From Tersicoccus sp. Bi-70 (GTDB taxonomy: Bacteria > Actinomycetota > Actinomycetes > Actinomycetales > Micrococcaceae): a stretch of 64,000 nt of DNA. Position 1 is the first letter of the stretch, and each line of letters opens with the position of its first letter. Positions 48,422 to 57,555 of the stretch are shown one piece after another. The stretch is taken from assembly GCF_001968825.1 (NCBI RefSeq), contig NZ_MIEU01000011.1, positions 124,001 to 188,000 on the forward strand, written 5' to 3'. The notes below the pieces were generated by a model. It ran no database searches. It was not told where the DNA came from and saw nothing but the letters and a program-made list of their open reading frames with translations. The translations under genes were made by a program, and so were the position numbers.

Positions 48422-50209
48422 TCAGCGACGGCGCAGACGGCCGAGGATCGGGTCGAGGAAACTGCCCAGTTCCCGCACCCGCAGCACGCGAAGCAACAGC
48501 AGGTAGACGCCGAGCATGACGAGCCCGGTCACGGCGATGGTCACCGACGCGGTGAGCAGGTTGTGCCAGGGGAAGCCGCCGACCGTGAACCCGCCCGCGA
48601 GGTGCATCAGGGCGCCGCCGACCAGCGCGGAGACGAGCGCAGCGATGCTCATCTTCAGGTGGGAGTCGAGGATCCGGGCCCCGTCGTAGTCGCCCTCGAG
48701 CCGGCGCTTGATCAGGGGGTGGGTGATGACGACGGCCAGGATGTTCTGCACGGTGTAGCTCAGGGCGAGCGCGAAGATCAGCCGGCTCGCCGGCAGCACG
48801 CCCGCGTGGTAGGCCACCTGGATGCCGACGGCGGCGGCGATCCCGAAGACCGCGAGGCCGCACTGGATGAAGAACGGCGTGCGGGCGTCCTCCTCCGCGT
48901 AGAACACGCGGCCCATCAGGTAGGCGATGCTGAAGAACGGGGCCCCGACGGCCAGCAGCACCACGGTCTGCCCCATGATCGCGCCGTCGGCCGGCCGGCC
49001 ACCGGCGAACAGCATGCCGAGCGGACCGGCGAGGACCAGCAGCGCGGCCCCACCGAACACCGTCGCCACGGCCGTCGTCCTCAGTCCCCGGGACAGAGCC
49101 GCCCGGACCGCGACGACGTCGCCACTCGATGCGGCGGCGGACATCCGGTTGAACAGCACGGTCGCGATCGAGAGCGCCACGATCGCGTGCGGCAGGGTGT
49201 AGATCATGCTCGCCGTGTCCAGCACGCCCTGACCGGCGATGTTGTCGCCGACCCGTTTCGCACCGGATGCGATCGACGCCGTCGGGTAGGTCGCGAAGAG
49301 GAAGACGCCGTTGCTGACGATCATGGTGAGGATGGTCCAGCCGGCCACCCGACCCGTGGCGGCCAGGCCGATGCCGCGCCATCCGAACCGAGGCCGCAGC
49401 CCCAGGCGCAGCCGGCGCAGCGGCCAGAGCAGCATCAGCGCCTGGCACACCACCCCGAGCGTCGAGCTGCCGGCCAGCAGCACCGTCTGGGCCGGGGTCC
49501 AGGTCGCCACCGTGTGCGGCGTCGCGTCACCGTTGCGGCCCATGGTCAGCACGAACACCACGAGGCCGGCGATGGCGACGACGTTGTTCACCGCGGGCGC
49601 CCACATGTACCAGCCGAACCGCCCGTGGGCGTTCAAAATCTGGCCGAGCGTCGCGTACAGGCCGTAGAAGAAGATCTGGGGCAGGCACCACAGGGCGAAG
49701 GCGATGCCGAGGTTCAGCTGCACGTCCGTCCACCCCTGGGTGGTCAGGTGCATCAGCACGCCGGCGCCGAGGGTGACGAGGACGGTCAGGCCGGCGAGCA
49801 GCAGGACGATCAGCGTCACCAGCCGGCTCGTGAAGTCCACGCCCCCGTCCGGCTGCTTGCTCGCGCGGATGATCTGCGGCACGAGGACCGCGTTGAACAC
49901 CCCGGCCGCGAGCATGACGTAGACGAGGTTGGGGAGGTTGTTGGCCGCCGAGAACGTGTCGTACAGCGCGGAGGTGGCACTCAGGGCGTACCCCAGCGCG
50001 ATCACCTTGAGGAAGCCGAGGATCCGCGACACCAGCGTGCCGGCCGCCATGATGGCGCTGGAACGGGCGGCGGTCGGTGGCGGAGGCGGGTTCTCCGGCG
50101 AGTTCCCTGCCGTGTTCTGTGCTGTGTTCCCCTCGGGGGAGAAGGCGCGCTCGTCGGTGGACATCGTCGTCATCGTCTCAGGTTCGGCGGCGTCAGGCCG
50201 ATCCGACAT
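48422..50209 (-). CDS. murJ: MurJ, lipid II flippase
   Basis: This 595-residue protein of the MOP superfamily flips the peptidoglycan precursor lipid II across the membrane. After 55 polar residues it has about 14 hydrophobic helices; MAAGTLVSRILGFLKVIALGYAL and DTFSAANNLPNLVYVMLAAGVFNAVLVPQ (by position) are typical MurJ sequences. I use the ATG at 50209, which lies two bases before the Nudix stop; a later in-frame ATG at 50163 is possible. Gene order Nudix-murJ-pseudokinase matches the mycobacterial mutT4-mviN locus. Confidence 0.93.
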   Translation of the reverse strand: MSDRPDAAEPETMTTMSTDERAFSPEGNTAQNTAGNSPENPPPPPTAARSSAIMAAGTLVSRILGFLKVIALGYALSATSALYDTFSAANNLPNLVYVMLAAGVFNAVLVPQIIRASKQPDGGVDFTSRLVTLIVLLLAGLTVLVTLGAGVLMHLTTQGWTDVQLNLGIAFALWCLPQIFFYGLYATLGQILNAHGRFGWYMWAPAVNNVVAIAGLVVFVLTMGRNGDATPHTVATWTPAQTVLLAGSSTLGVVCQALMLLWPLRRLRLGLRPRFGWRGIGLAATGRVAGWTILTMIVSNGVFLFATYPTASIASGAKRVGDNIAGQGVLDTASMIYTLPHAIVALSIATVLFNRMSAAASSGDVVAVRAALSRGLRTTAVATVFGGAALLVLAGPLGMLFAGGRPADGAIMGQTVVLLAVGAPFFSIAYLMGRVFYAEEDARTPFFIQCGLAVFGIAAAVGIQVAYHAGVLPASRLIFALALSYTVQNILAVVITHPLIKRRLEGDYDGARILDSHLKMSIAALVSALVGGALMHLAGGFTVGGFPWHNLLTASVTIAVTGLVMLGVYLLLLRVLRVRELGSFLDPILGRLRRR

Positions 50210-50211
50210 GC

Positions 50212-50715
50212 TCAGCCCCGGTCGTCGGCGAGGACCCCGCGGGCGAGGTCGACGATGCGGCGTTCGTTCGGGAACGACAGGCGGGCCGCGAGATCGGCCA
50301 GCGGAACCCACGCGACGTCGACGGCCTCGTGGTCGGGATCGTTCTCGATCGTCAGGTCGCCCCCGATCGCCCGCAGCAGGAAGTGGTGCACCGTCTTGTG
50401 GACGCGGTGTCCGGTGACGGTGAACCAGTAGTCGATGCTCCCCAGCGGGGCGATGATCTGGCCCTCGATGCCCGTCTCCTCCGCGATCTCGCGGGTCGCG
50501 GCCTCCTGGGCGCTCTCCTCGTTCTCGGGGTGGCCCTTCGGCAAGCACCACTCGAGGCGACCGCCCCGGTTGATCCGGGCGATGATGGCCACGCGCCGGC
50601 CGTCGTCCTCCAGGTCGACGACGACGCCGCCGGCGGACACCTCCTCGACCGTCGGCAGCGCGGCGGAAACGAACAAGGAGTTCCGTTTCGGCGCGCTGGG
50701 GACGGGATGGGCCAT
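50212..50715 (-). CDS. Nudix hydrolase (MutT4-like)
   Basis: This 167-residue hydrolase contains a perfect Nudix box, GHPENEESAQEAATREIAEETG (given by position about 61-82), which binds the metal and cleaves a nucleoside diphosphate linked to another group. Flanking strands (VSAGGVVVDLEDDGRRVAII, HFLLRAIGGDLTIENDP) are typical. The ATG at 50715 opens MAHPVPSAPKRNS; the open frame continues far upstream only as a shadow of pcnA. It is divergent from pcnA, a pairing conserved in actinobacteria. The substrate is unknown. Confidence 0.92.
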   Translation of the reverse strand: MAHPVPSAPKRNSLFVSAALPTVEEVSAGGVVVDLEDDGRRVAIIARINRGGRLEWCLPKGHPENEESAQEAATREIAEETGIEGQIIAPLGSIDYWFTVTGHRVHKTVHHFLLRAIGGDLTIENDPDHEAVDVAWVPLADLAARLSFPNERRIVDLARGVLADDRG

Positions 50716-50835
50716 GCCCCCCACTGTAACGAGGATCGCATCCCGGCCTGAACCCGCCGGGCCGGGCCCGGCACCCGGTTGCGTGCCCCGGTCGCGGCGC
50801 GCGGGGGCCCGGCCGTCTGGCACCCTTGAAGGACT

Positions 50836-52284
50836 ATGGCGCAGCTGATCGACGCGAACCGGATCGACCCGGTCGTCCTGGAACTCGGTGACCTCTTCCG
50901 CTCGGCGGGCCACGAGATCTCCCTCGTGGGCGGCCCCGTCCGCGACCTGTTCCTCGGCCGCACCTCCCCGGACCTCGACTTCACCAGCGACGCCCGACCC
51001 GACGACATCGTCGCCCTGGTCAAGCCCTGGGCCGACACCTGGTGGGAGATCGGGCGCGAGTTCGGGACCATCGGGATGCGTCGGCGCGGCCTGACGCTGG
51101 AGGTCACCACCTACCGGGCCGAGGCGTACGACCCGGACTCCCGCAAGCCGGTCGTCGCCTTCGGGGACTCCCTCACCGAGGACCTCTCCCGCCGCGACTT
51201 CACGGTCAACGCCATGGCGCTGCGCCTGCCCTCCCTCGACCTGGTCGACCCGTTCGGCGGCGTCAGGGACCTGCACGAACGCCGGTTGCGCACGCCCGGC
51301 AGTCCGGAGTCCTCCTTCACCGACGATCCGCTGCGCATGATGCGAGCGGCCCGCTTCGCCTCCCAGCTCATGGTCACGGTCGACGACGACGTCCAGGCCG
51401 CGATGGCGGCGATGGCGGACCGGATCGACATCGTCTCCGCCGAACGCGTGCGGGAGGAACTCGTGCGTCTGATCCGGGGCCGCGACCCGCGCGCCGGCAT
51501 CGACCTGCTCGTCTCCACCGGCCTCGCCGACCGGATCCTCCCCGAGGTCAGCGCCCTGCGGCTGGAGACCGACGAGCACCACCGGCACAAGGACGTCTAC
51601 GAGCACTCCCTCACGGTGCTCGAGCAGGCCGTCGAGCTGGAGACCGGACCAGACGGACCCGTGCCCGGGCCCGACTTCGTGCTGCGGTTCGCCGCCCTGA
51701 TGCACGACGTCGGCAAGCCTGCCACGCGACGGTTTGAGCCCGGCGGGGCGGTCAGCTTCCGCCACCACGACGTCGTCGGCTCCAAGCTGACCGAGCGGCG
51801 GATGCGGGCCCTGCGCTTCGACAAGGACACGATCAAGGCGGTCTCGCACCTGGTCGAGCTGCACATGCGGTTCTACGGCTACGGCGAGGCGGGCTGGACC
51901 GATTCCGCCGTGCGCCGGTACGTGACCGACGCCGGGGACAGCCTGGAGCGGCTGCACCGGCTCACGCGCTCGGACGTGACCACGAGGAACCGCCGCAAGG
52001 CCGAGCGGCTCGCCTTCGCCTACGACGACCTCGAGCAGCGGATCGCGGCCCTCGCCGAGGAGGAGGAGCTGGCGTCCATCCGTCCGGACCTGGACGGCAC
52101 TGCGATCATGCGCATCCTCGACATCCCGCCGGGGCCCGTGGTGGGCCGCGCGTACCAGTACCTGCTCGGCGTGCGGATGGATCAGGGTCCTCTTCCGGCC
52201 GACGAGGTGGAACAACTGCTGCGCGGCTGGTGGGCCGAGCATCACGACGAATTCATGACGCCGGCGAAGGACGAAAAAGAATAG
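50836..52284 (+). CDS. pcnA: CCA tRNA nucleotidyltransferase with HD domain
   Basis: This 482-residue enzyme adds or repairs the CCA end of tRNA. The nucleotidyltransferase head shows the GGPVRDLFLGRTSPDLDFTSDA region with the two catalytic aspartates, then EDLSRRDFTVNAMAL and the ERVREELVRL nucleotide-selection helix. An HD phosphohydrolase domain (ALMHDVGKPATR) follows. Neither tRNA in this window encodes CCA, so the enzyme is needed. ATG at 50836 follows GAAGGA. A hairpin follows the stop. Confidence 0.95.
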   Translation: MAQLIDANRIDPVVLELGDLFRSAGHEISLVGGPVRDLFLGRTSPDLDFTSDARPDDIVALVKPWADTWWEIGREFGTIGMRRRGLTLEVTTYRAEAYDPDSRKPVVAFGDSLTEDLSRRDFTVNAMALRLPSLDLVDPFGGVRDLHERRLRTPGSPESSFTDDPLRMMRAARFASQLMVTVDDDVQAAMAAMADRIDIVSAERVREELVRLIRGRDPRAGIDLLVSTGLADRILPEVSALRLETDEHHRHKDVYEHSLTVLEQAVELETGPDGPVPGPDFVLRFAALMHDVGKPATRRFEPGGAVSFRHHDVVGSKLTERRMRALRFDKDTIKAVSHLVELHMRFYGYGEAGWTDSAVRRYVTDAGDSLERLHRLTRSDVTTRNRRKAERLAFAYDDLEQRIAALAEEEELASIRPDLDGTAIMRILDIPPGPVVGRAYQYLLGVRMDQGPLPADEVEQLLRGWWAEHHDEFMTPAKDEKE

Positions 52285-52328
52285 CGCCGACCGTTGCTTT
52301 CTTCCGGCATGATGCCGTACTGTCGATT

Positions 52329-52356
52329 CCGGTGATTCCCTGACGGAATTCACCGG
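52329..52356 (+). terminator. Probable pcnA terminator
   Basis: CCGGTGATTCC and GGAATTCACCGG form an 11-bp stem with one bulge 45 bases after the pcnA stop. A run of five T follows within about 15 bases. Confidence 0.55.
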
Positions 52357-52414
52357 CCGGGAGAACGTTTTTCCCGCCTTTCCCGCCACGTCGATGTCCC
52401 AAGGAGGCAGCCAG

Positions 52415-52489
52415 GTGATGATCATCCGTCGTTCTCTTCCGACCATGACTGCTGACCGCCGGCGTGGTGGCTTTACGGGCGGCTGCTGA
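52415..52489 (+). CDS. Possible 24-residue peptide behind a strong ribosome site
   Basis: AAGGAGG at 52401 is followed by GTG-ATG and a short frame reading MMIIRRSLPTMTADRRRG and ending GGFTGGC. I do not recognise it. Size, Arg content and terminal Cys suggest either a leader peptide or a chance frame. No structural gene follows within 400 bases, which argues against classical attenuation. Confidence 0.3.
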   Translation: MMIIRRSLPTMTADRRRGGFTGGC

Positions 52490-52967
52490 GAGCCGTCCCG
52501 ACGCCACCGTACTGGTGGCCCTGCGTCCCGTGGCCGATCGTGCCGCTCGACCCGCCGTCGTGCCGCTCGGTAGTCGCACCGCTGACTAGTCGCACCGCTC
52601 AGTTGAGCCGCTGACTCGCTGACGACCTCCGCCGACTCGACCGGTGGTGCGCCGAGCGCGTCGTCGTTGCCGGGTCGCGGGCGGCCGCCGTCCTGATCGA
52701 TCGAGCATCGATCTCGTCCGATCGCCTCACCCCTACCTGGGTTCAGGTGATCGGCGGATATCGCTCGATTTATTCCGCTTCCTCTTTCCGTGATGGCGCA
52801 CGCCCATTTCTGTCCGGGCATTTCCGGTGCGTTCCCGCCGCCATTGTTCACGCTTTCTCCGTTGTGCCCTCGACGCTTCTTCTCGCCGTCGCCGGGGCCA
52901 TGTCGTGCTGCCCGATCCCGGGTCGGGGCGACGCCTCATTCCGATTCGTGCCCGAGAGGAGGACACG
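52490..52967. other. Gene-free stretch with short repeats
   Basis: I see no gene in these 480 bases. TAGTCGCACCGCT occurs twice within 30 bases near 52570-52600, and CCGCTGACT-like units recur beside it. The stretch 52740-52870 is rich in T and C and relatively low in G+C. Confidence 0.5.
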
Positions 52968-53090
52968 ATGCACACGCTCGCTCGCCTGCTCCACCGGCTG
53001 CTGGTCGCCCTGGCCGCTCCGGCCGAGGCTCCCTCGCCGACGCGCCCGGCCGATCACCTGCACCCGCTGCACCGGATGCAGATCCGGTGA
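52968..53090 (+). CDS. Small hypothetical protein, 40 residues
   Basis: GAGAGGAGG five bases upstream makes a strong ribosome site for this ATG. The product reads MHTLARLLHRLLVALAAPAE and continues through a Pro/His-rich tail to RMQIR. The first half is an amphipathic or membrane-seeking helix with His and Arg. I cannot name it. It lies 115 bases before the GT87 glycosyltransferase, in the same direction, so it may be the first gene of that transcript. Confidence 0.5.
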   Translation: MHTLARLLHRLLVALAAPAEAPSPTRPADHLHPLHRMQIR

Positions 53091-53204
53091 CTGCCGTAGG
53101 CTCGAAACCGAGACCGTCCGGTGGGCCGGGCACGCGCGTCGTGCCCGGCCCACCCGACGCCGTCCGACCCCGACCGGGGCCGGGCCCGAGCCCGAGAGGA
53201 CGTG

Positions 53205-54779
53205 ATGACCGCGCAGCACCCTCCGGGTCGGACGAACGGCCCCTCCGGCCGTCGGCGCCCGTCCAGGCCTGCGCGGCCGGGTCGCCTCCGCGTGATGCGC
53301 ATCGTCAGCCCGACCCGGGCCGACCCGGTGCTGCGCCGGCTGAGCGAGGGCGTGGGCGGTGTCCTCGGCCGCCACAGTGCCCCCGGGCTCGTCGCCCCCG
53401 GCTTCTTCACCGTCGAGCGCGTCCTGGTTCTCCTGACGGTGCTCGCTGCGGTGCTCTCCGTCGTCGTCAAGCAGTACTGCCGCGTCAACGGCTGGCACAC
53501 TCCCGACCACTTCTACGCCGCCTGCTACTCCGACTGGGGCGAGCTGTTCCACCAGCGTGGCCTCGACACCGGGGTCCTGCCGTTCATCACGCCGGGGCAG
53601 CGGTTCGAGTACCCCGTGCTGCTCGGCGCCCTCGCCGGCCTCACCGCACTCGTCGTGCCCGGCAGCGGCGCATCGGTGGCCCGCAGCACCGCCTACTTCG
53701 ACATCAACGCCGTCCTCGTGGCTGCCACGTGGATCGTCGCCGTCGTGGCGACCGCGCGGATGAGTCACCGCCGCCCGTGGGACGCGGCGATGCTCGCCGT
53801 GGCGCCGGCGGTGATCATCTCGGCGACCATCAACTGGGACTTCTGGGCGGTGATGCTCGCCGCGCTGGCCATGCTCGCGTTCGCGCGGGAGCGGCCCGTG
53901 CTCGCCGGCGTGCTCATCGGGCTCGGCACCGCCGTCAAGCTGTACCCCCTGCTGTTGCTCGGGCCGATCCTCGTCCTCGCGATCCGCACCGGGCGCTGGC
54001 GCCCGCTCGCGCTCGCCGCCCTCGGGACGGCCGTGAGCTGGCTGGCCGTGAACCTGCCGCTCATGCTGATCGACTACCCGGGCTGGCGGTACTTCCTCGA
54101 CTTCACCCGCGACCGGCCTGCCGGCTTCTCCTCCTTCTGGTACGTCCAGGAGGTGATGGCGGACCGCTTCCATCTGGCCGCGCTGCCGATCGACACCGTC
54201 AACACCCTGAGCACCGGGCTGTTCGTCCTGTGCTGCCTGGCCGTCGCCCTGCTCGGTCTGACCAGCCCCCGGCGCCCCCGGATCGCGCAGCTGGCGTTCC
54301 TCGTCGTCGCGGCCTTCGTGCTGACCAACAAGGTCTACTCCCCGCAGTACGTGCTCTGGCTGGTCCCGCTCCTGGCGCTCGCGCGGCCACGCTGGCGCAG
54401 CTTCCTCGGGTGGCAGGTGATCGAGGTGCAGCACTGGGCGGCGACCTGGCTCTACCTCGGCCAGCTCACCTCAGGCGGGAACGCCCAGCACAACATCGAC
54501 AAGCTCTACTACTCCCTCGCCGTGATCGCGCACATGGTCGCCCTGCTCTACCTGATGGCCGCCGTCGTCCGGGAGATGCTCCGCCCGGACCTCGACGTCG
54601 TGCGCCAGCAAGGCATCGACGACCCCCAGGGCGGACCGTTCTCCCGTGCGGTCGACGTGCTGCCCTGGATCACCGTGAGACGGCGTCAGGCGACGTCGGC
54701 GACGCGGAGCGCGGGCACGGTCGAGGCCGGTACGACGCGGATTCCGACGGACACAGGAGACCCACAGCCCCGTCTGTGA
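53205..54779 (+). CDS. GT87-family membrane mannosyltransferase-like protein (DUF2029)
   Basis: This 524-residue protein has about 10-12 hydrophobic helices and belongs to the GT87/DUF2029 family of polyprenyl-phosphate-sugar-dependent glycosyltransferases, related to Rv0051. Extracytoplasmic acidic residues follow the first helix (NGWHTPDHFYAACYSDWGELF by position), and LYPLLLLGPILVLAIR and YSPQYVLWLVPLLALAR are typical. The ATG at 53205 follows GAGAGGACGTG. In mycobacteria the homologue lies between ponA1 and rpsF; here no penicillin-binding protein gene precedes it. The substrate is not known. Confidence 0.82.
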   Translation: MTAQHPPGRTNGPSGRRRPSRPARPGRLRVMRIVSPTRADPVLRRLSEGVGGVLGRHSAPGLVAPGFFTVERVLVLLTVLAAVLSVVVKQYCRVNGWHTPDHFYAACYSDWGELFHQRGLDTGVLPFITPGQRFEYPVLLGALAGLTALVVPGSGASVARSTAYFDINAVLVAATWIVAVVATARMSHRRPWDAAMLAVAPAVIISATINWDFWAVMLAALAMLAFARERPVLAGVLIGLGTAVKLYPLLLLGPILVLAIRTGRWRPLALAALGTAVSWLAVNLPLMLIDYPGWRYFLDFTRDRPAGFSSFWYVQEVMADRFHLAALPIDTVNTLSTGLFVLCCLAVALLGLTSPRRPRIAQLAFLVVAAFVLTNKVYSPQYVLWLVPLLALARPRWRSFLGWQVIEVQHWAATWLYLGQLTSGGNAQHNIDKLYYSLAVIAHMVALLYLMAAVVREMLRPDLDVVRQQGIDDPQGGPFSRAVDVLPWITVRRRQATSATRSAGTVEAGTTRIPTDTGDPQPRL

Positions 54780-54839
54780 CCCGACCCAACTCCGGGACCT
54801 GGAATGGACAACACCAGCCCAGCAGAACCGGAGGACGTC

Positions 54840-55244
54840 ATGTCAGAGCACCCAGGCCGTCACGGAGCGACCCAGCCGCGAGCCCTCATCAGCTACGCCC
54901 ACACCCCGTCCCTGGTCGCCGCCAACGGCCTGGTCACCACGGGCTCGATCGCTATGGACCGTGCCGACGCGGCGTCCGCCGCGACCCGGCCGCGCACCGG
55001 TAGGGCCACCCCTGCGGCGCGGCAGCGCCCGCGCCGCCTGTGGCGCCGGCTCGGCGCCGCCGCCGTGCTGACCGCGACGCTGGCCACCGGCTCGGCCCTG
55101 CCGGCCCAGGCGGCGGCCTCCGACGCCGCGCGCAGTGCCTCGTCGTCCCCCGTCATCGCGCAGCAGCAGCCGGCCACCCTCACGGTTCCCATCCAGCTGG
55201 TGCGGTCCACCGCTTCCCTGCCCCCGCGCAAGGGACGGGGGTGA
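54840..55244 (+). CDS. Hypothetical exported or membrane-anchored protein
   Basis: I do not recognise this 134-residue protein. Residues 1-65 are polar and probably unstructured (the sequence contains SYAHTPSLVAANGLVTTGS). A basic stretch (RQRPRRLWRRLG) precedes a hydrophobic segment ending ALPAQAAAS, which looks like a signal peptide with an unusually long N-region and an AxA cleavage site. The remaining 40 residues are Ala/Ser/Pro-rich. The ATG at 54840 has GGAGG at ideal distance, so I prefer it to 54804. An internal ATG at 54954 would shorten the leader. Confidence 0.55.
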   Translation: MSEHPGRHGATQPRALISYAHTPSLVAANGLVTTGSIAMDRADAASAATRPRTGRATPAARQRPRRLWRRLGAAAVLTATLATGSALPAQAAASDAARSASSSPVIAQQQPATLTVPIQLVRSTASLPPRKGRG

Positions 55245-55363
55245 TTCATCGACGGCTTCCCTTCCTCCCTGAGTGATCACGATCGGCGCACCGCCTCGTC
55301 CCGGCGGTGCGCCGATCGGCGTCCCGGGACGACGCGGAGCGGTCCGGCCACGCCGGGTCGCCC

Positions 55364-55369
55364 TAGGCT
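55364..55369 (+). promoter_or_regulatory. Putative -10 of a leaderless promoter
   Basis: TAGGCT ends six bases before the GTG at 55376 with no ribosome site between. Same geometry as upstream of 2178, 9750 and 10500. Confidence 0.35.
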
Positions 55370-55375
55370 GGACGC

Positions 55376-56575
55376 GTGTCCACCCGCTCGACCCGCGCCG
55401 CACTCGTCGCCACCTTCGTCGTCTTCGTCTTCAACGGCTTCCTCTTCGCCAGCTGGGCCGCCCGCATCCCCGCCGCCGCGCAACTGCTCCACCTCAGTTC
55501 CGGCCAGATCGGCGGTCTGCTCCTCTTCGGCGCCGTCGGCTCCCTGATCTCCCTGCCGCTCAGCGGCGCGATCGTCAACCGCCTCGGATCGGCGTCCAGC
55601 GTCCGCGTGGGCGCGGTCATCGCCGCGGTCGGTGCCGCGGCGCTCGGCGGGGCCCTGACCGCCGCCTCCGTTCCCCTGACCGGCGTCGCCCTCTTCGTCC
55701 TCGGCGCCGGGATCGCCCTGTGGGATGTGGCGATGAACATCCAGGGCACCGAGGTGGAGCGGGCCCTGCGGGCCACCGTGCTGCCCAAGCTGCACGCCGG
55801 CTTCTCCGGCGGCGCCTTCATCGGCGCGCTCGTCGGCGCCGGCATGGCCGGCGCAGGGGTCGCCCTCCCCGCGCACCTGTGGGGCATCGTCGTCCTCGCC
55901 ATCGTCGCGATGGCCGTGATCCCGCGCTGGTTCCTGCCGGACACCGTGCACGAACCCCACCAGGGTCCGGCCCCCGGACGGCTCGATGCGTGGAAGGAAC
56001 CCCGCACTCTCGTGCTCGGCCTGATCGTGCTCGGCGCCGCGCTGACGGAGGGCGCCGCGAACGACTGGATCGCCAAGGCCGCGGTCGACGGCCTCGGCGT
56101 CGACCAGGCGACCGGTGCGCTGACCTTCGCCGCGTTCGTCCTGTCCATGACCGTGTTCCGGTACGCCGGCTCCGCCCTGGTGGACCGGTTCGGCCGGGTG
56201 GTCGTGCTCTACGCCAGCTTCGCCACCGGGCTGATCGGCGTCGTGCTCTTCGTCCTCGGGCCCGGCATCGTGCCCGCCCTGATCGGCGCCGTGCTGTGGG
56301 GCGCCGGCGCGGCCATGGGCTTCCCCCTGGGCATCTCCGCCGCCGCGGACGAGCCCCGGCGTGCCGCCGCCCGCGTCTCGGTGGTCACGACGATCGGGTA
56401 CTCGGCGTTCCTCGCCGGGCCGCCCCTCCTCGGGTTCCTCGGGGACCACGTCGGCATCCGGACCGCCCTGCTGGCCGTCGGGGCCGTCGCGCTCGCCTCC
56501 ACGTTCGCGGTCCGGGCCGCGCGGCCCGACCCGGTGCCGCAGCCCACCGTCGAGAGCGGCGACCGCATTCGGTAG
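55376..56575 (+). CDS. MFS transporter (YbjJ/MosC-like)
   Basis: This 399-residue transporter has 12 hydrophobic helices and the sequences of the YbjJ group: FVFNGFLFASWAARIP in helix 1, ALWDVAMNIQGTEVER in helix 4, and AFSGGAFIGALVGAGMA-like sequence in helix 5. The direction and substrate are unknown; relatives are annotated as inner-membrane or drug efflux proteins. GTG at 55376 gives MSTRSTRAALVATF. The ABC exporter genes follow after 50 bases in the same direction. Confidence 0.85.
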   Translation: MSTRSTRAALVATFVVFVFNGFLFASWAARIPAAAQLLHLSSGQIGGLLLFGAVGSLISLPLSGAIVNRLGSASSVRVGAVIAAVGAAALGGALTAASVPLTGVALFVLGAGIALWDVAMNIQGTEVERALRATVLPKLHAGFSGGAFIGALVGAGMAGAGVALPAHLWGIVVLAIVAMAVIPRWFLPDTVHEPHQGPAPGRLDAWKEPRTLVLGLIVLGAALTEGAANDWIAKAAVDGLGVDQATGALTFAAFVLSMTVFRYAGSALVDRFGRVVVLYASFATGLIGVVLFVLGPGIVPALIGAVLWGAGAAMGFPLGISAAADEPRRAAARVSVVTTIGYSAFLAGPPLLGFLGDHVGIRTALLAVGAVALASTFAVRAARPDPVPQPTVESGDRIR

Positions 56576-56625
56576 CGTGGGAACCACCGACCCGTCACCC
56601 CACGAGGGACACGAGAGGCAGCGGC

Positions 56626-57555
56626 ATGATCCAGGTCGACCACCTGACCAAGCGATTCGGGGAGAAGGTCGCCGTCGACGACCTCTCCTTCACCGTCCGT
56701 TCCGGTTCCGTCACCGGGTTCCTCGGCCCGAACGGGGCCGGCAAGTCCACCACCATGCGCGTCGCCGTCGGCCTCGACCGGCCCACGTCCGGATCGGTGA
56801 CCTTCGACGGCAAGCGCTACCAGGAGCTCGCCTCCCCGCTGCGTGAGGTCGGGACCCTGCTCGAGGCGCGCGCCGTCCACCCGGGCCGCACCGCCCGCAA
56901 CCACCTCCGCGCCCTCGCCGCCACGCACGGCATCCCCACCCGCCGCGTCGACGAGGTGCTCGGTCTGACCGGTCTCTCCGACGTCGCCGGCAAGCGGATC
57001 GGCGGCTTCTCGCTCGGCATGGGGCAGCGGCTCGGCATCGCCACCGCCATGCTGGGCGACCCGGGGGTGCTCGTGCTGGACGAACCGGTCAACGGGCTGG
57101 ACCCCGAGGGCGTCATCTGGGTGCGCAACCTCGCGCGGGCGCTCGCGGCCGAGGGGCGCACGGTGCTCATCTCCTCCCACCTGATGAGCGAGATGGCGCA
57201 GACCGCGGACCACCTCGTCGTCGTCGCGCAGGGCCGGCTGATGGCCGACGCCCCGATCGAGGAGATGCTCGCGGGGGAGGGACAGGCCCGGGTGCTGGTC
57301 CGGTCCCCCGACGCGGAGCGGCTCAGCCACGCGATCGACGGCGACGGCGTCACCGTCGAGACCCGCACGGACGGCGCCCTCGTCGTCACCGGCCGGGACC
57401 CGCTGCAGATCTCCCGGGCGGCTCTGGACCACGGCCTCCTGCTGAGCGAGCTCACGCCCCTGCGCGCGTCCCTCGAGGACACCTACCTGCGCCTGACGCA
57501 CGACCACGTCGACTACCGCGCGACCGAGCCGGTCGCCGAAGGGAAGACCCGATGA
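56626..57555 (+). CDS. ABC transporter ATPase (antibiotic/Na+ exporter type)
   Basis: This 309-residue ATPase powers the permease encoded next. Walker A GPNGAGKSTT is near residues 33-42, the signature FSLGMGQRLGIA matches the CcmA/DrrA/bacitracin-exporter group, and Walker B is VLVLDEPVNGLDPEG with a following SSHLMSEM switch. A C-terminal regulatory domain of about 90 residues is typical of exporters. ATG at 56626 has GAGAGG in front; the stop overlaps the permease start (ATGA). Confidence 0.92.
   Translation: MIQVDHLTKRFGEKVAVDDLSFTVRSGSVTGFLGPNGAGKSTTMRVAVGLDRPTSGSVTFDGKRYQELASPLREVGTLLEARAVHPGRTARNHLRALAATHGIPTRRVDEVLGLTGLSDVAGKRIGGFSLGMGQRLGIATAMLGDPGVLVLDEPVNGLDPEGVIWVRNLARALAAEGRTVLISSHLMSEMAQTADHLVVVAQGRLMADAPIEEMLAGEGQARVLVRSPDAERLSHAIDGDGVTVETRTDGALVVTGRDPLQISRAALDHGLLLSELTPLRASLEDTYLRLTHDHVDYRATEPVAEGKTR

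Noticed and set aside
52415..52489. Leader peptide controlling a downstream amino-acid or sulfur operon
   Set aside because: No biosynthetic gene follows and the peptide does not have the family pattern of known actinobacterial leaders; kept only as a possible small ORF.
50716..52851. Long upstream extension of the Nudix and MurJ frames
   Set aside because: The extensions overlap pcnA antisense or the Nudix gene, lack similarity, and both genes have well-placed internal starts.
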